From Bordetella parapertussis (GTDB lineage: Bacteria; Pseudomonadota; Gammaproteobacteria; Burkholderiales; Burkholderiaceae_C), in NCBI GenBank assembly GCA_945878355.1, contig CAMCTC010000010.1, positions 16,560 through 80,559 on the forward strand: 64,000 nt of DNA, given 5' to 3'. Shown one piece after another: positions 54,389 through 61,100 of the stretch. Numbering within the stretch: the stretch's first letter is position 1; each line of letters begins with the position of its first letter. Both the position numbers and the translations under genes were made by a program. Below the pieces are notes generated by a model. The model ran no database searches, was not told the DNA's origin, and worked only from the letters and a program-made list of their open reading frames with translations.

Positions 54389-56311
54389 CTAACGCGCAGC
54401 CGGCAAATGAGACGCTGGCGCTGCTGGCGGACCTTGCGGCAACCACACGCTGAAGCACACCTGCTGCTGCTGCACCTCGTAGCGGATGCGGCCCTGCATC
54501 AAGTCCAGCACGCCCTTGACCAGAAACAGACCCAAGCCCGAGCCCGAAACGCGTCGAGCATGGGGGCTGCGGTAATACTTTTCAAACAAGCGCCCGGCAT
54601 CGGGCAGGCCGGCCGGGCCGACCTGGTTGTACAACTGCCAGCGCCAGCCGGCGCGGTCGTGCTCGGTCGCGGCCCTCAGTCTGAAGGTGATGCGGCTGCC
54701 AGGCGCGCTGTACTTGCAGGCGTTGTCCAGCAGATTGCCCAGCACGATCGACAGCATCTGCGCATCGGCCACCAGCAGATCGGCGCGCTCGGGCAGGTCC
54801 AGATCCACCTGGGCCGGAGAGCGACAACTTTCACGGCAGGCCTGCGTCAGCGCCAGCGGATCCACGGTCTGCCAGTCGGGCTGCAGGCCCTGGTCGGCCA
54901 GTTGCCCGGTGTGCACACAGAGCTCGATGACGGCGTTCATGTCGGCAATCGCCCGCTCCATGGTCTCGGGCTTGAGCTGCCCCGCCTCCATCCACATGCG
55001 CAGCGTGGCCAGCGGGGTTTTCATCTCGTGTGCCAGCATCGCGAAGAGCTGGCTCTGCTCTTCGCGCTGGCGCTTTTCGGCCTCGGCGTGCTGCTGGCTG
55101 CGTTGCAGGTCCAGGGCGGCCTGCATCTGCGCCTTGCGCAGCACTCGGGCGCGGACCTGGAGGATCACAAACATCACGATGCCGTCCAGCACGGCATGTG
55201 CGAAGCCGCCGAACAACACGATCGGATGGGCCTCGATCCAGCCCAGGTGGATCAGGCTGGGCAAAGCATTGAGTGTGCTGTAGACCAACAGGTAGACGAG
55301 AAAAACCGCCATTGGGATCGGCTGTTTGACCCGCTTGGGCACGGCGGTCAGCAACATCAGTACCAAGAGTAGAAGGCCCAGCACCACAAATTGGTTGGTC
55401 ATTGCCACCATCTTGTGCGTGTGTCCGAGCCAGTGCAGCACCGGCAATGCCAGCACCAGAACCGCCACGGTCTGCAAGGCCCGCAAAGCCCATCGGGCAG
55501 GCTGGTAGCCCTTGATCAGCGTGCTAAAAAACCACAGGGTGATGCTGACGACGCCAATGAACACCATTGAGGCAATCGTGGTGAGCAGCCCCTCTGGCAG
55601 CCAGGGGCCGATGGCCACGCGGGCAAAACCCAGAAAGAAAAAAGCCCAACCGGCAGCAAACAGCTGCTTCAGGGCAAAAGCCCCGATGACCTTCTCGCGC
55701 GAGACGATCCACTGAAGAAAAGCCCAGATTGCAAAGATGGTGCTCGAGGCCATGACAAAGCCCATCGCCCAATCCGTCAAGCGGTTCCTTTGCTGATCTT
55801 CCCCAAAGGGCAGCACTTGCACATGCAGCGTGCGGGCGCTGGTGGTGCGCAGTTGCAGGTAAACCGTTCGCTCGTAAGGTAGCGGAGGAATCTGGAATAT
55901 GAAATTGATCGACGCCAGATTTTCGCCGGCGGGCGGCAAAGCGTCGCCGCTGCGCAGCACCAGGCCAGCGGCCGGGTCGTACAGCGTCACATAGTCCAGA
56001 AAGGCTGGCCGCACCCGCACCACCCAGGGCATGTGCGATTCTGCGGTGGCGGCTTTGAGCTGCAGCCGCACCCAGATCGGCTCTTTGCCGAAGCCCCAGG
56101 TGTTCCATTCAGGCAGTCGTTGCCAGTCGGTGGCTTTTTCCACGTCTTGCAGCGTCGCGCTGGCGCTTGCGTCCATGCGCCAGGTCTTTGACAGGGTCAA
56201 GTCCGTTGGTACCCCACCGACAGACCCCTGGCAACCAGTGAGCAGCAGCAGGCTCAAGGGTATGGCCCAGACCCAAGCGCTGAACTTCGAAAAGAAACGA
56301 TACAGCTTCAT
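54389..56311 (-). CDS. Sensor histidine kinase with 7TMR-DISM sensor region
   Basis: 640 residues from ATG 56311. The N-terminus has a lipoprotein-like signal (LLLLTGCQG, possible lipid on C27). Residues about 35-175 form a periplasmic 7TMR-DISMED2-like beta domain, followed by seven hydrophobic helices (about 185-390), then a coiled coil, HisKA with H428 in AMLAHEMKTPLATL, and HATPase_c with N box LGNLLDNACKYS and G box GSGLGLFLVKG. It should sense an extracytoplasmic ligand, possibly carbohydrate, and phosphorylate the regulator encoded next. Just upstream of its ATG is a 7-bp inverted repeat (56312-56336). Confidence 0.9.
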   Translation of the reverse strand: MKLYRFFSKFSAWVWAIPLSLLLLTGCQGSVGGVPTDLTLSKTWRMDASASATLQDVEKATDWQRLPEWNTWGFGKEPIWVRLQLKAATAESHMPWVVRVRPAFLDYVTLYDPAAGLVLRSGDALPPAGENLASINFIFQIPPLPYERTVYLQLRTTSARTLHVQVLPFGEDQQRNRLTDWAMGFVMASSTIFAIWAFLQWIVSREKVIGAFALKQLFAAGWAFFFLGFARVAIGPWLPEGLLTTIASMVFIGVVSITLWFFSTLIKGYQPARWALRALQTVAVLVLALPVLHWLGHTHKMVAMTNQFVVLGLLLLVLMLLTAVPKRVKQPIPMAVFLVYLLVYSTLNALPSLIHLGWIEAHPIVLFGGFAHAVLDGIVMFVILQVRARVLRKAQMQAALDLQRSQQHAEAEKRQREEQSQLFAMLAHEMKTPLATLRMWMEAGQLKPETMERAIADMNAVIELCVHTGQLADQGLQPDWQTVDPLALTQACRESCRSPAQVDLDLPERADLLVADAQMLSIVLGNLLDNACKYSAPGSRITFRLRAATEHDRAGWRWQLYNQVGPAGLPDAGRLFEKYYRSPHARRVSGSGLGLFLVKGVLDLMQGRIRYEVQQQQVCFSVWLPQGPPAAPASHLPAAR

Positions 56312-56336
56312 GGTCCGGGGCTGCGCAGACCGGACC
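56312..56336 (-). promoter_or_regulatory. Leader hairpin abutting the histidine kinase start codon
   Basis: GGTCCGG (56312-56318) and CCGGACC (56330-56336) are perfect inverted repeats with an inner CTGCGCAG palindrome. In the transcript the second arm ends right at the ATG, and no Shine-Dalgarno sequence is visible, so the hairpin may limit translation of the kinase. Confidence 0.45.
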
Positions 56337-56423
56337 AAGGCGGGTCGTGCATCAGCTTTGGAAGTGGTTAGCTTTGTCACGCCGTGCCTTCTAAGCTGTT
56401 GAACTACAAACTTTAACGTTCTT

Positions 56424-56460
56424 GCGCGGTGGTCGTTCCGACTTCGCTGCACGACCGCGC
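56424..56460. promoter_or_regulatory. Inverted repeat upstream of the TpsB gene
   Basis: GCGCGG-TGG-TCGT (56424-56436) faces ACGACCGCGC (56451-56460), pairing except for a three-base bulge. It lies 24 bases before the ATG at 56484, in the spacer shared with the histidine kinase. It could be an operator for the response regulator or a leader hairpin. Confidence 0.35.
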
Positions 56461-56483
56461 TCCAACGCCAAACCACAGGCGCC

Positions 56484-58184
56484 ATGTTGATGATTCAAGA
56501 GAAGTGGCTGAGCACATGTCAATGGCCCTGGTGGGTGCTGACTGCTGCGGCCTTGTTCGGGCTGACAGGCGTTCATGCCCAGACCATGCCCGACGCCGGC
56601 AGCCTCCGCCAGCAAATCGAGCCCCCGCGTGCGCTGACCCTGCCGCAGGCTGCACCCCCACAGCGGGTCACGCCGCCGCCCGAAATCAGGCCGCCATCGG
56701 GCCTGTCCGTTCAAGTCAAGGCTTTTCGCTTCGCCGGCAATCGGCTGGTGGACAGCGAAGCGCTGACCTCGGCATTGGCCGGCTTTGTCGGGCGCAAACT
56801 CGCTTACGAGGGCTTGCTGCGCGCTGCCGACGCGGTGGCAGCCGTCTACCGCGAGGCGGGCTGGATCGCGCGCGTCTACCTGCCTGAGCAAGATGTGAGC
56901 GAGGGCACGATCACCTTGCAGGTGGTCGAGGCCCGCTTTGCAGGCGTGCGTCTGGAGGGCGCGCCGCCCAAGCGGGTCGGGCGGGCTGAGCTGGAGGCTT
57001 TTTTTGCAGCGGCCCAGAAGGCTGATCAGCCGCTCAATGCCGACAAGCTCGACCGCGCATTGCTGCTGGCAGACGACCTGCCCGGTGTCAGCCTGGCCGG
57101 CACCTTGGCACCGGACGTTTCCGAGGGCCGGACGGCCTTGGTGCTGCAGACCACCGACGAGCCGCTGGTCTATGGAGACGTCGGTCTGGACAACACCGGC
57201 GCGCGTGCCACCGGCAGCCAGCGTCTGACGGTCAACCTGAACATCAACAGCCCGGGTGGTCGTGGCGAACTGATCAGCCTGACCGGCCTGCACACCCAGG
57301 GAAGCGACTACGGCCGCGTGGCCGTGACGGTTCCGGTGGGCTACGACGGCTTGCGGCTGGGGGGCAACCTGTCATCAATGCTTTACAAAGTGGTGGAGGG
57401 GCCTGGCGTCGGCACTTCGGCGCAGGTCAAGGGTCGCTCGGGCAGCATGGGGCTGGACCTGAACTACCCGCTGCTGCGCGCGCGCGCGCAGAACCTTTAT
57501 CTGTTGGCCGGTCTCGAAAACAAGACTTTCTACACCGGCGACACCCAGGTGCGCTCGGACTACGCCAGCAACGGCCTGCGGCTGGGTTTGTCGGCCAACC
57601 GTTTCGATGAATGGGTCGGTGGTGGCGCCAACAGCGCGTGGCTGCAATGGAGCGTCGGCAAATTGACCGACATGCAGGCCCACTCGCTGATCGATTCCAT
57701 TGACCGTCTCTACCGCAAGTGGAGTTACAGCCTGTCGCGCCAGCAAGCCGTATCGGACAGCCACTCGGTGCAGCTCGCTGTACAGGGGCAGCACGCAAAC
57801 CAGTCGCTCGACTCGTCCGAGAAGTTCTACATCGGCGGTGCGCAGAGCGTGCGTGCCTATCCGGCCAGTGAGCTCGGAGGCGAGCGCGGTCGGCTCCTCA
57901 GCGCCGAATGGCGCTGGCGCTTGGACAAGGCCTGGCTGCTGACGGCTTTTGTCGATCACGGACGGGTGGTCGGTTTGCCGGCCACCAGCGGCGAGCTGCG
58001 AACTGACCTGCGATTGCAGGGTCACGGCCTGAGTGCCACCTGGCAGGGCCTCGATGGTGTGATGGCCAAGCTCAGCTATTCGCGGCGTGACGGCCCCAAC
58101 CCGCGGCCCACGGCTGCGGGCACCGACTCGGACGGCACGCTCAAGCTCAATCGCCTGTGGTTCAACCTGAGCCTGAGCTTCTGA
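56484..58184 (+). CDS. Two-partner secretion outer-membrane transporter, ShlB/FhaC family (TpsB)
   Basis: 566 residues. Signal peptide about 1-32 (ends GVHAQ), a Pro-rich linker, then two POTRA domains (about 70-150 with KAFRFAGNRLVDSEAL and EGTITLQVVEARF; and about 150-225 with LDRALLLADDLPGV). A C-terminal 16-strand barrel follows (GDVGLDNTGARATGSQRLTVNLNINSPGGRGE onward), with the conserved loop 6 motif present as GGAQSVRAYPASELGGERGRL and FVDHGRV near the end. It exports the large adhesin encoded six bases downstream. A two-component operon is divergent from it. Confidence 0.93.
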   Translation: MLMIQEKWLSTCQWPWWVLTAAALFGLTGVHAQTMPDAGSLRQQIEPPRALTLPQAAPPQRVTPPPEIRPPSGLSVQVKAFRFAGNRLVDSEALTSALAGFVGRKLAYEGLLRAADAVAAVYREAGWIARVYLPEQDVSEGTITLQVVEARFAGVRLEGAPPKRVGRAELEAFFAAAQKADQPLNADKLDRALLLADDLPGVSLAGTLAPDVSEGRTALVLQTTDEPLVYGDVGLDNTGARATGSQRLTVNLNINSPGGRGELISLTGLHTQGSDYGRVAVTVPVGYDGLRLGGNLSSMLYKVVEGPGVGTSAQVKGRSGSMGLDLNYPLLRARAQNLYLLAGLENKTFYTGDTQVRSDYASNGLRLGLSANRFDEWVGGGANSAWLQWSVGKLTDMQAHSLIDSIDRLYRKWSYSLSRQQAVSDSHSVQLAVQGQHANQSLDSSEKFYIGGAQSVRAYPASELGGERGRLLSAEWRWRLDKAWLLTAFVDHGRVVGLPATSGELRTDLRLQGHGLSATWQGLDGVMAKLSYSRRDGPNPRPTAAGTDSDGTLKLNRLWFNLSLSF

Positions 58185-58190
58185 CAGCGC

Positions 58191-61100
58191 ATGCGCAAAA
58201 TGCAATTGCTCCCGCACCGCCCCTTGCTTGGCCTGCTTGGCCTGCTGTGGGGCTGGATCGTGCAGGCCCAGACGCCGCCGGCGGCCCTGCCCACCGGGGG
58301 ACAGCTGCGCGCAGGGCAGGCCAACATCAGCACCAGCGGTGCCAACATGGTCGTCCAGCAGAGCACGCCGCTTGCGGCCATCAACTGGCAGACCTTCAAT
58401 GTGGGCAAGGACGCGCAGCTGCAGTTCCAGCAGCCCGGTGCCACCAGTGTCACGCTCAACCGGGTGATCGGCACGGACCCCAGCCAGATCTTTGGCCGCA
58501 TCACGGCCAACGGTCAGGTCATCCTGACCAACCCGGCCGGGGTCTATTTCGGCCCGAGCGCCCGGGTGGATGTGGGCGGTCTGGTGGCCACCACCCAGGG
58601 CACCAGCGACGCCGACTTCATGGCGGGCAAGCATCGCTACCAGCGCGGCGGTAGCAATGGCGCTGTGGTCAACGAAGGCGAGCTCAGGGCCGCCTTGGGC
58701 GGCTACATCGCGCTGCTGGCGCCGGAGGTGCGCAACCAGGGGGCCATCATTGCGCGAATGGGCACCGTGGCCCTGGCCGCGGGCGAGGCGGTGGACCTGC
58801 AGTTTGACGCCAACAACCGCCTGACCAGCATCCGGGTCGAGCCCAGCCAGATTGCGGCCCTGGTGGACAACCGCCAGGCGGTGCAGGCCCCGGGCGGGCT
58901 GATCATCATCAGCGCCCAGTCGATGGACCGGTTGGTCGGCGGCGTGGTCAAGAACAGCGGTCAGATTGAAGCCCAAGGTCTGCAGATGCAGGGCGGGCGC
59001 ATCATCTTGTCGGCCAGCCGCAAGCTGGACAACAGCGGCACCATCAGCGCCAACGCCACAGCGGGCAGCACCGCCGCCGACAGCGGTCCGGCTGGCCGCA
59101 TCGAGATCAGCGCCCCAGAAGTGCTCAACAGCGGCACCATCGGCGCCGCAGCACCGGCATCCCAGTTCATCGAAGAAGCGGTGCGCCGTGCAGGCTCGGT
59201 GCACATTCAGGCCACGCAATTCACCCAGACCGACACCGGCCGCATCGATCTCAGCGCACCCTTGCAAGGCGGGGCGCTCACGGTGCAGGCGACTGGCCCA
59301 GTGAAGTTGCAAGGCCAGGTGGATGTCTCGGCCACGGGCGCAGCGGCTGAAGCGGCTGAAGCGGCCGCCGTCATCCAGGGTGGCCAGGGTGGCCAGATCG
59401 AGGTGAGCGCCGGTGGCGATCTCGAACTGAACAACGCCACACTGGACGCCAGTGGCGCCCACGGCGGTCAGATCCAACTTCGCGCAGCAGCGCCCTTGCA
59501 GCCGGGCAACCCCCAGCCCTTGCCCGATTCGCCAGGCCAGGGCCGTCTGGCGATCATGGGCAACAGCACGCTGAGCACGCGAGGGCGCAGCGGCCAGGGC
59601 GGCAGTGCACTCTTGCTGGGCGAACATATTGAGTTGCTGGACAGCACCCACATCAACGCCAGCGGCACCACCGGCGGCGGCAAGGTGCTGGTGGGGGGTG
59701 ACTGGCAAGGCGGTGCTGACGCAGACAGCCGCGTGTGGCCGCAGGCGCTGCCCCAGGCCAGCACCGTCACGCTGGCTGCTGACGCCAGCATCGACGCCAG
59801 TGCCACTGTGCAAGGCCAGGGCGGCACCGTGGTGCTGTGGAGCGATGCCACGCGCGCGGGCACCGTCACCACCGTGGCGGGCAACCTCACCGCCCGTGGC
59901 GGCACGCAAGGCGGCGACGGCGGGCGGGTCGAAACCTCGGGCTACACGCTCAATGTCGAGGGGGCCCGCGTCAACGCCGGGGCCGATGTTGGCTACGGCG
60001 GTCAGGGTGGCCTTTGGTATCTGGACCCGTCTGACACCACCATCTCGCAAACAGTGGCCAACAGCTACGCCACCACCCTCAACACCGGCACCAGCGTGCT
60101 CAACGACGTGGTGGGCAGCATCACCTGGAACAGCGGGGTCACGCTGCAGAAGACGGCTGGCGGCAATGCCACGCTCACTTTGCGGGCGGGTGGCGACAAC
60201 TCGCACAGCATTAACCTCAACACCGCCAACATTTCGTCCACCGCCGGGGCTTTGAACCTGGTGCTCTGGACCCGTTCAAGTTCTTCCACCGTTTCGGGCG
60301 CCATCACGGTCATAGGCAGCACCCTCAGTACCAACGGTGGTCATGTCTGGATGGGGGGCGGCTTCTCGGGCAGCAGCGCGTGGAACGGCTTGTCCGTCGG
60401 CAATGGGGGCACCTTGGCCAAGGCCGGCACGGCCTCCCTGTTGCTGCAAAGCACACAAATTGCCACCGGAGCGGGTCATGTCTACGGTTCGGGTCAATAC
60501 AGCGGCGCGAGCACTTCGGACACGGTCACGGGCCTGCTGGTAAACGGCAGCAGCATCACCACCACTTCGGGCAACGTCACGCTGGTGGGCGACATCCTGG
60601 GCAGCTACAGCGCGGGCGCCGGGCTTGAGGTGAGCAACAGCAGTGCCATCACCACCACCAGCGGCAGCATCACGCTGCGCGGCACCGCCAGTGCCAGCAA
60701 CAGCCCGGGCGGCACAGTGTTTGCCACCGACATCAACAAGAAGGTCACCCTCAGCAGCGACAGTGGCGACATCAAGCTCTATGGCACGACCACGGCCAAC
60801 TCTCTGTACGGCGGCGGACTGGCCATCGTGAGTGCTACCGGCGGCGACGGCAACCAGACCACGGGCTTAGGCACTGGCTACAGCGTGGCCCTGCTGAGCA
60901 ACAGCGGCAATATTTTGTTGGATGCCAGTGCCCAGAGCACGGGCAGCAGCGGTTGGCAGGGCGGCCTGTACCTGATCGCAAAAGGCAGCGACAAGATGCT
61001 GGTCAAAACCACCAGCGGCGGCATCACGCTGAAGGGAAGTTCGAGTGCCACGCGTGCCGACTCTTCCGGACTGCAGTTCCAGGTTGACGCCACCACGGGC

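Noticed and set aside
57375..60206. 943-residue open frame on the minus strand
   Set aside because: It is antisense to the tpsB/tpsA genes, has low-complexity His/Arg/Ala-rich translation and no domain. Long antisense frames are common in high-GC DNA.
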